This document shows, piece by piece, positions 36,703-45,660 of a stretch of DNA of 64,000 nucleotides. The DNA is taken from assembly GCA_964496435.1 (NCBI GenBank), contig CAZBZP010000007.1:58046-122045 (forward strand), given 5' to 3'. The notes beneath the pieces are model-generated. The model did not search any database and had not been told where the DNA came from. It saw only the letters and a list, made by a program, of their open reading frames with translations. A program made the position numbers and the translations under genes. How positions within the stretch are numbered: position 1 is the first letter of the stretch; every line of letters begins with the position of its first letter. This stretch comes from Berkiella sp964496435. GTDB taxonomy: Bacteria; Pseudomonadota; Gammaproteobacteria; Berkiellales; Berkiellaceae.

Positions 36703-37767
36703 TTAAAAACGCGGTCCTCTTTGTTCAGGCTGTTCTCGTGGGTTATTTTTTGGCACAAGATCAGATAGTTTCTGTGCTTCTTTTTGTGTCTTGAAGAGAT
36801 TGGTCATGGTTTTAGATCTAAGTGATTCTACCTCACCTATTTTCACGCCAAAGGCACTTTGCATAAAGCTTCTAAAGCCATTAACAAAATTTCTTACTCT
36901 ATCTTTAAAGGAAGGTGAGGCATCCTTTTCTCTTTGAATGCTGTCATTTAAGGTGCTCAGCACTTCTACTGTCTCTTTCATCTTGTCCTTATTTTGAATA
37001 GTATCGGGTTCAGCTTTCGCTTCATTGACTCTTGCTGATATTTTTTCTATGGCATCGGTATATTTATCTGCTAAATTTGAGCCCTTTTGTCTTAACCTTG
37101 CTTGCTCATTTGTCACTTCTTGCAAAATAGTTTCCAGCATAGAGATGGCAATGGCATTATGTTGCGGCTTTAAGGGTTCTAAATTACCTAAATACATTAA
37201 TTCTTTTTGTTGCAAAAACAGGCTCATGTCTTCTAATTGTTTTCCTGTATCAATTGTTGTTTTTGCAGTTTCAAGATGTCCTTGTAAATAGCTTAACATC
37301 CGTTTTTCTTCTTGGGTTATTTCTTCTTTTAATCTTGCTTCAATAGCTTTTAAAACTGCTTTAATTTCTTCCCTTGTTGTATCTTTAGAAACTTTAAAAG
37401 CGGCCATATCATTTTTTTGCGCCTGCTTGATTGCTTCTAATCTTTGAATAGCTTTGGGGATTTCTATGCGCTGATTTTCTAAATGTTGGATTTCTTTTTC
37501 ATGTTCTTTAATCTGCGCAATAATCGCTTCTTTTTGAGCATTGTTTTGCTCTTTCGAAAGCGCATGATCAATGTAAGTGTTTTTATCCAGCATCTCACCA
37601 AGCTCGATAACAGAATCTTTTTCACGCTCTAATCGATATCCCAGCATGTCTTTACCTTCTAAATCAACATCCGGGGTAACAAAACGGCTTAGCCCCTCGA
37701 TTTCTTGGGTTAATTGCTCGTTTTTTAGAGCATGATCATCAAAGGCTGCTTCATAGGTGAATGGCAT
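36703..37767 (-). CDS. Coiled-coil protein of unknown function
   Basis: A 354-residue protein, highly charged (Glu, Lys, Gln) with heptad-like helices over about residues 70-280, then a conserved-looking block FKDRVRNFVNGFRSFMQSAFGVKIGEVESLRSKTM-like near the C-terminus and a basic, Pro-rich tail. No signal peptide or membrane segment. I chose ATG 37767, preceded by GAGGGGAGAG. I do not recognise a family. Coiled-coil proteins of this kind are common among translocated effectors of Legionellales, but nothing here proves it. Confidence 0.75.
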   Translation of the reverse strand: MPFTYEAAFDDHALKNEQLTQEIEGLSRFVTPDVDLEGKDMLGYRLEREKDSVIELGEMLDKNTYIDHALSKEQNNAQKEAIIAQIKEHEKEIQHLENQRIEIPKAIQRLEAIKQAQKNDMAAFKVSKDTTREEIKAVLKAIEARLKEEITQEEKRMLSYLQGHLETAKTTIDTGKQLEDMSLFLQQKELMYLGNLEPLKPQHNAIAISMLETILQEVTNEQARLRQKGSNLADKYTDAIEKISARVNEAKAEPDTIQNKDKMKETVEVLSTLNDSIQREKDASPSFKDRVRNFVNGFRSFMQSAFGVKIGEVESLRSKTMTNLFKTQKEAQKLSDLVPKNNPREQPEQRGPRF

Positions 37768-37866
37768 AGGTCTCTCCCCTCTTTTGAGCATTTTCAAATT
37801 AGATGACAATACTTATTAAGAGTTCAAAAAGAGGGGGATGTTTAGACAGCGAGTGCTAATGTAATA

Positions 37867-38592
37867 TTAATCGAGCAGTGTAGCTTCTCTGAAAAGACTT
37901 TTATTGCCTTTTTTTTCAATCTTATCTAAAAAGGCTTCGTGGGCTGCAAGCTCAGCTTCATTTGCTACGATGAGGGGAGTTGTTATAGCTGCTTGCATAG
38001 CGCCTTCTTCTATACTGTTAGCTGTAGTTTCAGTTTTGGCTGCTTGTTCTTCTTCTAAGACCAAGGTTTCTTGACCACCGGTCATAGCCAAATAAACTTC
38101 TGCTAGGATCTCAGAATCCAATAATGCGCCATGTTTATCGCGGTGTTGATTATTAACATTGTATCTTTTGCAAAGCGCATCTAGGTTATTTCTTTGCCCA
38201 GGGTGTTTTTGTCTGGCAAAAGCAAGGGTATCAAAAATTTGGCAATGGTTTGTTAACACTTGCCATTTCTTATCCTTTAAAAGCATAAATTCATTTTCAA
38301 TAAAGCTGACATCGAAGGGGGCATTATGAATAATCAATTCTGCATCTTTAATAAAATTTTTAAATGCTTCGGCTACATCTTTAAAGCGAGGCTTATCAAC
38401 TAAAAATTCATCGGTAATACCATGAACACGCATAGCGCCTTCGTCTACTGCTCTATCAGGCTGTAAATAGACATGGAAGGTTTTGCCTGTAAGACGACGA
38501 TGGATTAATTCCACACAACCAATTTCAATAATGCGATGCCCATATTGCGCTGACAACCCCGTGGTTTCAGTATCCAAAATAACTTGTCGCAT
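37867..38592 (-). CDS. dnaQ: DNA polymerase III epsilon subunit (proofreading exonuclease)
   Basis: A 241-residue DEDDh 3'-5' exonuclease: Exo I DTETTG (7-12), Exo II HNAPFDVSFIENEF, Exo III HRDKHGALLDSEIL. The C-terminal 50 residues would bind the alpha subunit. Its ATG shares one base with the rnhA stop codon, so translation is coupled. Gene order methyltransferase-rnhA-dnaQ divergent from gloB is as in E. coli. Confidence 0.96.
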   Translation of the reverse strand: MRQVILDTETTGLSAQYGHRIIEIGCVELIHRRLTGKTFHVYLQPDRAVDEGAMRVHGITDEFLVDKPRFKDVAEAFKNFIKDAELIIHNAPFDVSFIENEFMLLKDKKWQVLTNHCQIFDTLAFARQKHPGQRNNLDALCKRYNVNNQHRDKHGALLDSEILAEVYLAMTGGQETLVLEEEQAAKTETTANSIEEGAMQAAITTPLIVANEAELAAHEAFLDKIEKKGNKSLFREATLLD

Positions 38593-39056
38593 TAAATTTC
38601 CCCGTTTTCTTTTAGCAGTGCAATGGCTAAACGCGCTAATTCATCGGCTCGTTCATTTTCAGGGTGGCCCGAATGCCCTTTTACCCAATGCCAACTGACT
38701 TGATGGCGTTGCACTTCTTTATCCAAAATTTCCCATAAATCTTGGTTTTTAACTGCTTTATTTGCTGAGGTACGCCAGCCGCGTGCTTTCCAGTTTCCTA
38801 ACCATTCGGTGATCCCTTTTTTTACATATTCAGAATCCGTGGTTAACTTGACGGTGCAGGAACGATTTAAAGCTTGTAGCCCCTTGATGGCGGCCATTAA
38901 TTCCATTCGATTATTAGTAGTGGAAGCTTCGCCCCCATTCAAGGTTTTCTCAGTGCTACCATAACGCAGTACAACACCCCAGCCACCAGGGCCAGGATTG
39001 CCACTACAAGCACCATCTGTATAAAGTTCAACGTGTTGCTGTTCGGATTCTTTCAT
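38592..39056 (-). CDS. rnhA: Ribonuclease HI
   Basis: A 154-residue enzyme (E. coli 155) that degrades RNA in RNA-DNA hybrids. Catalytic residues are all visible: Asp in YTDGACSGNPGPGGWG, Glu in NNRMELMA, Asp in TTDSEYV and Asp in NERADELA. The start overlaps the end of the upstream methyltransferase gene by 4 bases. Confidence 0.97.
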   Translation of the reverse strand: MKESEQQHVELYTDGACSGNPGPGGWGVVLRYGSTEKTLNGGEASTTNNRMELMAAIKGLQALNRSCTVKLTTDSEYVKKGITEWLGNWKARGWRTSANKAVKNQDLWEILDKEVQRHQVSWHWVKGHSGHPENERADELARLAIALLKENGEI

Positions 39057-39823
39057 TTGATAAGGGTATCTTGATTATTCTTGTTATAAGTTGTTGTTGT
39101 TGGTTTGGGTAATCCTGATCCTTGCCAGAGGGGCTCTGATTTCCACTTAGCACGCACAGGGGTTACAGGGATCACGCGTTTAACGGCCACCAGTGTATAG
39201 GCGCCACCCAAAAAAGGCCAGCAATGCTCTCCCCATTTTTCCATAAAACGCAATTTTTGATTGACGGATTCTCTCATGATGGGAGGGCGAAAATAGAACA
39301 TTCTGCCGCCGATTATTTGAAAGTTAAGTAATTTTAACCAATCTTTGACGCGATTAGGGCTCAGCATTTTACCTTGCCTTGAAATCGATCCCACCATTTT
39401 CTTTGAGGAGTACCACGCTCCCCACATGCTAATCGGATTAAATCCGGTAATCACCAAATGCCCTTCTGGGATCAACACACGATGAGATTCTCTTAAAACC
39501 TCATGCGGATGGGAAGCTTGCTCTAAGGTATGTGACAGGACCACCACATCAACACTGTCGTTCAAAATGGGTAGCGCTTCTAAAGTACCTGGTAAATTGC
39601 TTATAGAGTCACTTTCTGTGCGCAGTGTTGGGTTAATCAGAACGCGATGCGATATCAGACTGCTGCCCACAAGGGATGCAAGCCCCGGCTCGCCCAGAAA
39701 AAGCAGATGATAGCCATAAAGGGTTGGCAGTATTTTAGTCAGTTCTTCCTGCTCTGCTTGTGCAAAGCGCTTACCTGCCCCTTGCTGGTACCATACATGA
39801 TGCGTGTTTTTTTCTGATACCAT
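39053..39823 (-). CDS. SAM-dependent methyltransferase (YafS-like)
   Basis: A 256-residue class I methyltransferase. Seen: LLFLGEPGL near the start in place of the usual motif I, the motif IV/post region SVDVVVLSHTLEQASHPHEVLRES, and RVLIPEGHLVITGFNP. The substrate is unknown. It occupies the yafS position between gloB and rnhA, as in enterobacteria, and is co-transcribed with rnhA and dnaQ. Confidence 0.87.
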   Translation of the reverse strand: MVSEKNTHHVWYQQGAGKRFAQAEQEELTKILPTLYGYHLLFLGEPGLASLVGSSLISHRVLINPTLRTESDSISNLPGTLEALPILNDSVDVVVLSHTLEQASHPHEVLRESHRVLIPEGHLVITGFNPISMWGAWYSSKKMVGSISRQGKMLSPNRVKDWLKLLNFQIIGGRMFYFRPPIMRESVNQKLRFMEKWGEHCWPFLGGAYTLVAVKRVIPVTPVRAKWKSEPLWQGSGLPKPTTTTYNKNNQDTLIK

Positions 39824-39855
39824 ATATTTATATCAATCCACAAAATGTAAGTTAT

Positions 39856-40635
39856 ATGACAAATATAGTTGCAATTCCCGCGTTCCAAGATAATTACATT
39901 TGGGCGCTCAGCAGTCTAGAAGGATCTGAGTTAATTGTTGTAGATCCAGGCACAGCCGATCCCGTGTTTGCATACTTACAAAAAAATAATCTGCGTCTCT
40001 CTACTATATTAATCACCCATCATCATTGGGATCACAGTGGTGGCATAGAAGCACTCAGAGCGCAATTTCCTGATGTGCAAGTAATTGGCCCTGCCCATGA
40101 CAATGTCAAAGGTTTAACAAAACCTGTAAAAGAGAATGACGTGGTTAGGCTTGCTAACACCAACATAACGCTTCGTGTGCTAGATATACCAGGGCATACT
40201 TTAGGCCATATCGCTTTTTATAACGAAGAGATTTTATTTTGCGGTGATACCCTATTTTCCAGTGGTTGTGGACGTATATTTGAAGGCACGCCAGCACAAA
40301 TGTATGATTCTCTTAATAAGCTTAAAAAACTCAGCAAAAATACACTGATGTATTGTGGTCATGAATATACCCTTGCCAATATTGCTTTTGCTCAATGTGT
40401 TGAACCAAACAATAAAGCCTTAGCAAAGCGAAAAGAACAAGTTGAAAATTTGCGTGCAAATCAAAGCCCAAGCTTACCTTCTACAATAGAACAAGAATTG
40501 ATGTGCAATCCCTTTTTGCGCTGCGAAGAAAACGATGTAATCCATGCAGTTCAAAATCACGCAGGCATTAGTACCACCGATCCGGTATCCATTTTTAGCC
40601 ATTTACGCGAATGGAAGAATAACTTTAAAGCCTAA
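39856..40635 (+). CDS. gloB: Hydroxyacylglutathione hydrolase (glyoxalase II)
   Basis: A 259-residue metallo-beta-lactamase-fold enzyme that hydrolyses S-lactoylglutathione to lactate and glutathione. Metal motif THHHWDH at 54-60, later HTLGHIAFY, FCGDTLFSSGCGRIFEG and CGHEYT. I chose ATG 39856, where the family sequence begins (IPAFQDNYIW); the longer frame overlaps the divergent methyltransferase gene. Confidence 0.95.
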   Translation: MTNIVAIPAFQDNYIWALSSLEGSELIVVDPGTADPVFAYLQKNNLRLSTILITHHHWDHSGGIEALRAQFPDVQVIGPAHDNVKGLTKPVKENDVVRLANTNITLRVLDIPGHTLGHIAFYNEEILFCGDTLFSSGCGRIFEGTPAQMYDSLNKLKKLSKNTLMYCGHEYTLANIAFAQCVEPNNKALAKRKEQVENLRANQSPSLPSTIEQELMCNPFLRCEENDVIHAVQNHAGISTTDPVSIFSHLREWKNNFKA

Positions 40636-40717
40636 ATTATCCGCAAATATTGGTTGCTTAACTAAATCAAGTGCTTGCTTTTTGACTCATTTTTATTTAA
40701 CATGAACGCCAATTTGA

Positions 40718-40740
40718 TTTAGAAGATTAAATCTTCTAAA
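40718..40740. other. AT-rich perfect palindrome
   Basis: Arms TTTAGAAGATT and AATCTTCTAAA around a single base, between gloB and the MltD-like gene. It could end the gloB transcript or be an operator for the next gene, whose start lies about 85 bases downstream. Confidence 0.4.
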
Positions 40741-40825
40741 AACAGAGGACTGCTAAATATGTTGAATAAATGTGCTTATTTTAATGCGCTTACTTTTAAG
40801 ACCGGTTACTAAAGCGGGGCTTATC

Positions 40826-42115
40826 ATGAAAAGCATAATAAATAATAAGCATCCACGCTTGATTGCTCTTTTAGCCTCTTTAGTTATCTATGGCTATGCA
40901 AACAATGTTGGCGCTGAAATCTCCCATCAAGAAGTAAATAATAAGACAAGAAATATATTGTCTAATTTATTTCAGCCAAAAGCTAATTATGAAACTGCAG
41001 CGCAAACTGCAGAAATATGGTCACGATTGCGCTCACGTTTGCACCTAGGTTCAAATCAAAGTGCACAGCCTTTATTTCAACGTCATGTCAAAAGTTTTGC
41101 CAAACATCAAGACTATATCAACATGGTTGTGCGAAATGCTTCCCCTTACCTATATTACATTTTAGAGGAAGTAGAAAAGCGCGGTATGCCAAGTGAAATT
41201 GCGCTACTGCCTATCATTGAAAGTGATTTTAACCCGCATACCCTAAGCAACAGGGGCGCGCTTGGTTTGTGGCAATTGATGCCTGCGCTTGGAAAAATGC
41301 ATGGCCTAAAACAAAATGCTTGGTATGATGGTCGTAAAGATGTTTATGAATCCACCAAAGCTGCTTTAGATCATCTTCAATATTTACATAAGAAATTTAA
41401 CGGTAATTGGTTATTAGCTATTGCTGCTTATAACTGTGGTGAAACCCGTATTCTGCGCGAGATGAAAAAGAATAAGAGCGCACAAAAATCAACTGAGTTT
41501 TGGGCCCTAAAATTGCCCAAGGAAACAATGAACTTTGTTCCTAAGTTATTGGCCTTTGCCGCAATTGTGAAAACACCACAACATTATGGCGTTGTTTTGC
41601 CAGCTATTCCCAATAAGCCTGTTATTGCTCGCGTGCACACTTCAAATCCTATTGATATTGCTCACGCTGCCAAACTGGTGGATATTTCTGAAACCCAGTT
41701 ACGTAAACTCAATCCCGGTTTGAAAAAATCAGCGAGTCCTAAAGGCCCATTCCATTTGGTTGTACCTGTGCAACATGCAGAGCACTTCCAACAAAAAATT
41801 GGTGGTAAAGCACCAAGTGCACCGCAAGGTCCCAGATTGGTTGAATCCGCTAAAGCACCTAGCTCTAGCAAAAAAGATAAAAAGCAAAGCAGCGCTCAAA
41901 CAACCAGCACACTCAATGATGTAACGGTTGTGAAGGGCTCAAAACCTGCTAAAGCTAAGCAACCCCAAAAGTACCATACGGTCAAAAAAGGGGATTCTAT
42001 TCCCAAAATAGCTAAGAAGTATGGTATTAAGGAAAAAACCTTGTTCAAAAATAATCATCTTACTCATAAGTCGATTATCCACCCTGGACAAAAAATTCTA
42101 CTATCCTCAAACTAG
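40826..42115 (+). CDS. mltD: Membrane-bound lytic murein transglycosylase D-like
   Basis: About 429 residues. An N-terminal signal (ALLASLVIYGYANNVGAE) without a clear lipobox, an SLT domain (EIALLPIIESDFNPHTLSNRGALGLWQ-type; catalytic Glu132, AIAAYNCGE) and one LysM domain at about 385-428 (YHTVKKGDSIPKIAKKYGI, PGQKILL). It cleaves peptidoglycan to 1,6-anhydro ends in the periplasm. E. coli MltD has two LysM domains; one is obvious here, though a degenerate one may lie around residue 265-310. I chose ATG 40826, which has GGGG six bases upstream. Confidence 0.9.
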   Translation: MKSIINNKHPRLIALLASLVIYGYANNVGAEISHQEVNNKTRNILSNLFQPKANYETAAQTAEIWSRLRSRLHLGSNQSAQPLFQRHVKSFAKHQDYINMVVRNASPYLYYILEEVEKRGMPSEIALLPIIESDFNPHTLSNRGALGLWQLMPALGKMHGLKQNAWYDGRKDVYESTKAALDHLQYLHKKFNGNWLLAIAAYNCGETRILREMKKNKSAQKSTEFWALKLPKETMNFVPKLLAFAAIVKTPQHYGVVLPAIPNKPVIARVHTSNPIDIAHAAKLVDISETQLRKLNPGLKKSASPKGPFHLVVPVQHAEHFQQKIGGKAPSAPQGPRLVESAKAPSSSKKDKKQSSAQTTSTLNDVTVVKGSKPAKAKQPQKYHTVKKGDSIPKIAKKYGIKEKTLFKNNHLTHKSIIHPGQKILLSSN

Positions 42116-42134
42116 AGATACTCTCTAGTTTGAG
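42106..42134 (+). terminator. Hairpin overlapping the mltD stop codon
   Basis: Perfect 13-bp arms (CTCAAACTAGAGA and its complement) with a 3-base loop; the mltD stop lies in the left arm. No T-run, but a very stable stem placed as a terminator. Confidence 0.55.
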
Positions 42135-42158
42135 CAATTAACTTATCCAGCGTACATT

Positions 42159-42893
42159 ATGCGTGATGATACTCAGATCGAGCTCTACTCCCTCTACAAA
42201 GCAGAGCCAAGCATATTTTATAAACTCAAGCAGTTTGCCAAACAACGTGGCATAGAGCTTACTATTGCGATTGTAGGCCTGTTTGTGGGTATTGCGACGG
42301 TCATGGTCAGCTATAAGGTCGGCAAGCATCAAGAGATCTTGCAAGCGAGCAGGATGACTGATAGTTATTTTAACGGTATCGTTGAACTCTTTTCCAAGAA
42401 CCCTGATGAAAACCAACGTATCAATTTGTTAATGATTGCACGTACAGAAGCCATCATTGAAGATCTACAAAGGCTCAACAAACCTGATAAATTAGCCAGT
42501 ATTATAGTCTTTATCAGTAACTTAAACCCTAAGCTCTTTCATGAAGTCAAAGACGCTGATGTGAACCGTGAAAAATATATTTATTTGGGTGAAATCAATC
42601 TGAAGGATACGCGCTTATCTAATATTGATTTACAACAAGCCGCCCTACCCTTTACCAAACTGAGCGCATGTGATCTGACACATACCAATTTGCAAGGGGC
42701 TTTTTTGCGTAAAGCGGATTTAGAAGATGCCATTTTAGATTTTGCTAATTTTAACAATGCCAACCTACAAGGCGCTAATCTTAAAAACGCCTCCATCTTT
42801 AAAGCAACCTTTGAAAATGCCAATCTAGAGAATGCCATCTGGGTTAATGGCATCAGATGCAAAAAAGGCTCTATCGGCCGCTGCGTTTATTGA
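42159..42893 (+). CDS. Membrane-anchored pentapeptide-repeat protein
   Basis: A 244-residue protein. One membrane segment at about 34-52 (LTIAIVGLFVGIATVMVSY) separates a short N-terminus from a cytosolic-looking helical region, then pentapeptide repeats from about 140 to 230 (NLKDTRLSNIDLQQA, NLQGAFLRKADLEDA, NLQGANLKNASIF), which form a right-handed beta-helix. Such proteins can mimic DNA or serve as scaffolds; the role here is unknown. Confidence 0.82.
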   Translation: MRDDTQIELYSLYKAEPSIFYKLKQFAKQRGIELTIAIVGLFVGIATVMVSYKVGKHQEILQASRMTDSYFNGIVELFSKNPDENQRINLLMIARTEAIIEDLQRLNKPDKLASIIVFISNLNPKLFHEVKDADVNREKYIYLGEINLKDTRLSNIDLQQAALPFTKLSACDLTHTNLQGAFLRKADLEDAILDFANFNNANLQGANLKNASIFKATFENANLENAIWVNGIRCKKGSIGRCVY

Positions 42894-42980
42894 TCTACCC
42901 CTTCGGCGTGGCTTCGCCCTTGACTAGCGCTAGCATAGTTTGCAGAATGGGAGTAACTCCTCTTTTTTCAAGGATGAAAA

Positions 42981-43718
42981 ATGTCGTACAAAGGCTTGTT
43001 AGTTAGCACTCTTATTTCGACATTAGCAGCCCCAGCTATTTCCCATGCTGCCTTTTGGGCACCTCATCTTGGCATTGATTATAAATGGTGGGGTATAGAA
43101 CCCAGAGAACGTTATGATGATATCTTCCCCCACATAAACCATGCCTTTAATTTTTATGTAGGCACTCGCATCAATGGCTACTTTGGGTTTGATTTTGGTT
43201 GGGAAGAATCAGAGCGTGCGACCGAGAATCATACTTATCTTGGCACGGATATTGGGGAAACTTTTTTTGCACAGCCACAACTCCCCTTTACTTCAACATC
43301 CATTAACATGCGCATACGCGATTTTCATTTTGATCTCAATTTTTACTGGGAAGTATGGCGAAACTTTGAACTAATTTTTATGGGTGGCGTAGCATTTTGG
43401 CATATTGATTCCCATATTAATCATTTGGCCAACGATAACTGGGTTGAATTCATCAACGAGTCAGAAAATAAAACCATGGGCAGAATTGGTCTTGGTTTTC
43501 AATATAACGTTATACCCTGTCTTGGCTTGAAATTCATGATCCTCAGTGATCCAGGCATACGCATCAATGACATAGGCCGGGATCAAGATAAAAGGTTCTA
43601 TGATATTCATCCCTATAAAACGGCAGTCGCCTTTAATCTTGGCTTCGTGTACTCCTTCTCAAATCCAAGACGGCACCGTGAAATAGAAGTGTATGATCCT
43701 TATGATGATGATCCTTAG
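42981..43718 (+). CDS. Outer-membrane beta-barrel-like protein
   Basis: A 245-residue exported protein. The signal peptide (LLVSTLISTLAAPAISHAAF) probably ends at SHA-A. The mature part alternates hydrophobic and polar residues with many aromatics and ends in strands typical of small beta barrels (TAVAFNLGFVYSFS) before an acidic tail. Similar proteins with WAPHLGIDYKWWGIEP-like openings are found in Legionella-type genomes by recall. Ribosome-binding AAGGATG lies just before the start. Confidence 0.8.
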   Translation: MSYKGLLVSTLISTLAAPAISHAAFWAPHLGIDYKWWGIEPRERYDDIFPHINHAFNFYVGTRINGYFGFDFGWEESERATENHTYLGTDIGETFFAQPQLPFTSTSINMRIRDFHFDLNFYWEVWRNFELIFMGGVAFWHIDSHINHLANDNWVEFINESENKTMGRIGLGFQYNVIPCLGLKFMILSDPGIRINDIGRDQDKRFYDIHPYKTAVAFNLGFVYSFSNPRRHREIEVYDPYDDDP

Positions 43719-43731
43719 AGGATAAAACGAT

Positions 43732-45549
43732 CTATAGCTTTTTAGGCCGCTTTCTGAGTGCACCAGCAGAAGAAGATAGATCTTTTCCAGTATTAGTTTC
43801 AATACTGATGTTTTCTTTGTTTTCCATAGATCGATCAAGTATCACATTAGAACTTTTGAGCTTTGACTTGAATTCAGGGACGACCCCATTTATTGCCGTT
43901 TTTAGGGTTTCTTCTCTGCCATTAACTTTGATCTCTTTGCGCACTTCAGCCATTGATCCAAAGTGAATTTGCATTATCATGCTTTTGAGAATAAAGCCCT
44001 CACTTTGTGGGAAATTATCTTTTAGCAATTTATCAAATTCTTTTCTATCAAGCACTTCAACTTTAATTTTGTCATCAACCATGGCCACCTTAGCATAGGG
44101 GATACCACTTTTTGAGTTTAGAACAAGCTCATAGTTGTCATTTTTGTAAGGCGGTGCTTTTGGGATCAACTTTAGAAGTTGCTCTGCCTTATATTGTGAA
44201 TCATTTACAACCGCATATTCTTGATTAGCTTTATAATAGAGATCACCTTTGACATTTGCTTCACTGTTAACATTGGCTTTGGCCAAAAAGCTAGCGAATC
44301 TGGATAAATTAAGAATTTCAACCTGATGTAGGTTTTGTTCTGTATGCACTCTAGCCATAACCGGTGGCTTTGTCCCTCTTGACACATTGGTATCATATAA
44401 TTTTGTTTTGACGTTCAATGGAATACTGGTTAACAAATAAGCGCTTGCGTCACCATGACCTTTTAAAAGGGCTTTGGTGTTTACTTGGCGCCCCTTATCT
44501 GCAGGCCCACTATTAGGATCTAAGGCTCTTGTATAAGCTCTAGAGGGAACCAAAGATACATCATTCAAACACGCCACTGCAGAATGTGTTTCTTTATTGT
44601 TAGTGAGTAATTTTCTGTGCCAACCTTCAAGAGAAACGCAATCCAATATGATATTGGGTCTTTCTTGTAAAGTTGCGGAGGTTAATCTTTCCTGCACTAA
44701 CTCTTTAATTGAATAGGCCGTGTCTTGTGTTCTTGTAAAAATTTGATCAGTTTTAACATCTTCAAAATCATCATTAAAAGAAACACCGCGATAATCATCG
44801 GTTGCCAATACAACACAATCTAGCTTATCCTGCTTTATTAAATCTTTGGATATGGTGCTTTTTCCACTACCGGCAGCACCTAAAATGGAATAGTCAATAT
44901 TTTCACCCTGGGGGAAAGTACTTTTCTTCTTCAATCCTAATTGCTCTTCAATTTGAGGGTATAAAGGTTGCAGCGCTTCCTTCATCTGTTTGTGTGTTAT
45001 TGCTTTTCTAAGTTTCTGCTCTTCTACCACACTAAATTTTTCAAGATATGCACTATACGTTGAAGAGGTTTCAGTTATGTCTGGGTATTTTTTCTTTAAA
45101 CTATTTAAAGCATTTTCTTTAATTTCGCTTTGTCGAAGATTTAATTCATTTTCTATTTTATTTTCAATTTTTTCTAGGAAGTTAGCGTTATTTGAAATAA
45201 TGTGTTCAAATATTTTCTGAACAGTTTCATTTAAATCATCAGAAGATACTCTATATTGTGTAATTAAATCAGCAGCGATATTAAGTTTGCATGCATGCTG
45301 TACACGGGGACATACAAAATCTGTTAGCCAATCTTCTTTAGTTGTTTTGGCAAGATCTATAACGGTGTCTGCGGTTAATGCTGTGAAATCATTTAAAATG
45401 CGATTATGGGTCTTTTGAATTTCGATATCATGCGCATCCCAATGGGCAACTGCTTTAAGGGGTACTATATGACCTTGTTGAAATTCAGGCTTTTGTCTTT
45501 GTCCTAAAATTTCTTCTCTGTTTTGTTGGAATTCATTTTTGGCACCCAT
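43732..45549 (-). CDS. P-loop protein with zeta-toxin-like kinase domain
   Basis: About 605 residues. Residues 110-220 are helical and charged. A P-loop ILGAAGSGKST sits near residue 225, followed by VLATDDYRGVSF, a LDCVSLEGWHRKLL strand and VSLVPSRAYTRAL, an order like zeta toxin/UNAG kinase or chloramphenicol phosphotransferase P-loop enzymes. No antitoxin gene is next to it, and the large extra domains argue against a plain toxin-antitoxin module. I chose ATG 45549, with GGAGAG upstream. It is convergent with the outer-membrane gene, 13 bases apart. Possibly a translocated effector; function inferred. Confidence 0.75.
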   Translation of the reverse strand: MGAKNEFQQNREEILGQRQKPEFQQGHIVPLKAVAHWDAHDIEIQKTHNRILNDFTALTADTVIDLAKTTKEDWLTDFVCPRVQHACKLNIAADLITQYRVSSDDLNETVQKIFEHIISNNANFLEKIENKIENELNLRQSEIKENALNSLKKKYPDITETSSTYSAYLEKFSVVEEQKLRKAITHKQMKEALQPLYPQIEEQLGLKKKSTFPQGENIDYSILGAAGSGKSTISKDLIKQDKLDCVVLATDDYRGVSFNDDFEDVKTDQIFTRTQDTAYSIKELVQERLTSATLQERPNIILDCVSLEGWHRKLLTNNKETHSAVACLNDVSLVPSRAYTRALDPNSGPADKGRQVNTKALLKGHGDASAYLLTSIPLNVKTKLYDTNVSRGTKPPVMARVHTEQNLHQVEILNLSRFASFLAKANVNSEANVKGDLYYKANQEYAVVNDSQYKAEQLLKLIPKAPPYKNDNYELVLNSKSGIPYAKVAMVDDKIKVEVLDRKEFDKLLKDNFPQSEGFILKSMIMQIHFGSMAEVRKEIKVNGREETLKTAINGVVPEFKSKLKSSNVILDRSMENKENISIETNTGKDLSSSAGALRKRPKKL

Positions 45550-45660
45550 ACTGCTCTCCAAGGGCGTTTGTTAGTTACTTAATATTATAATACTCTCCTT
45601 AGCGCTTATAAAGGGGGTATACACTAACAACAGGACCGTTCATCTTGTTGCTTGTATATT

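Noticed and set aside
43732..45549. Zeta/epsilon toxin-antitoxin module
   Set aside because: No antitoxin-size gene adjacent on the same strand, and the protein is far larger than a zeta toxin.
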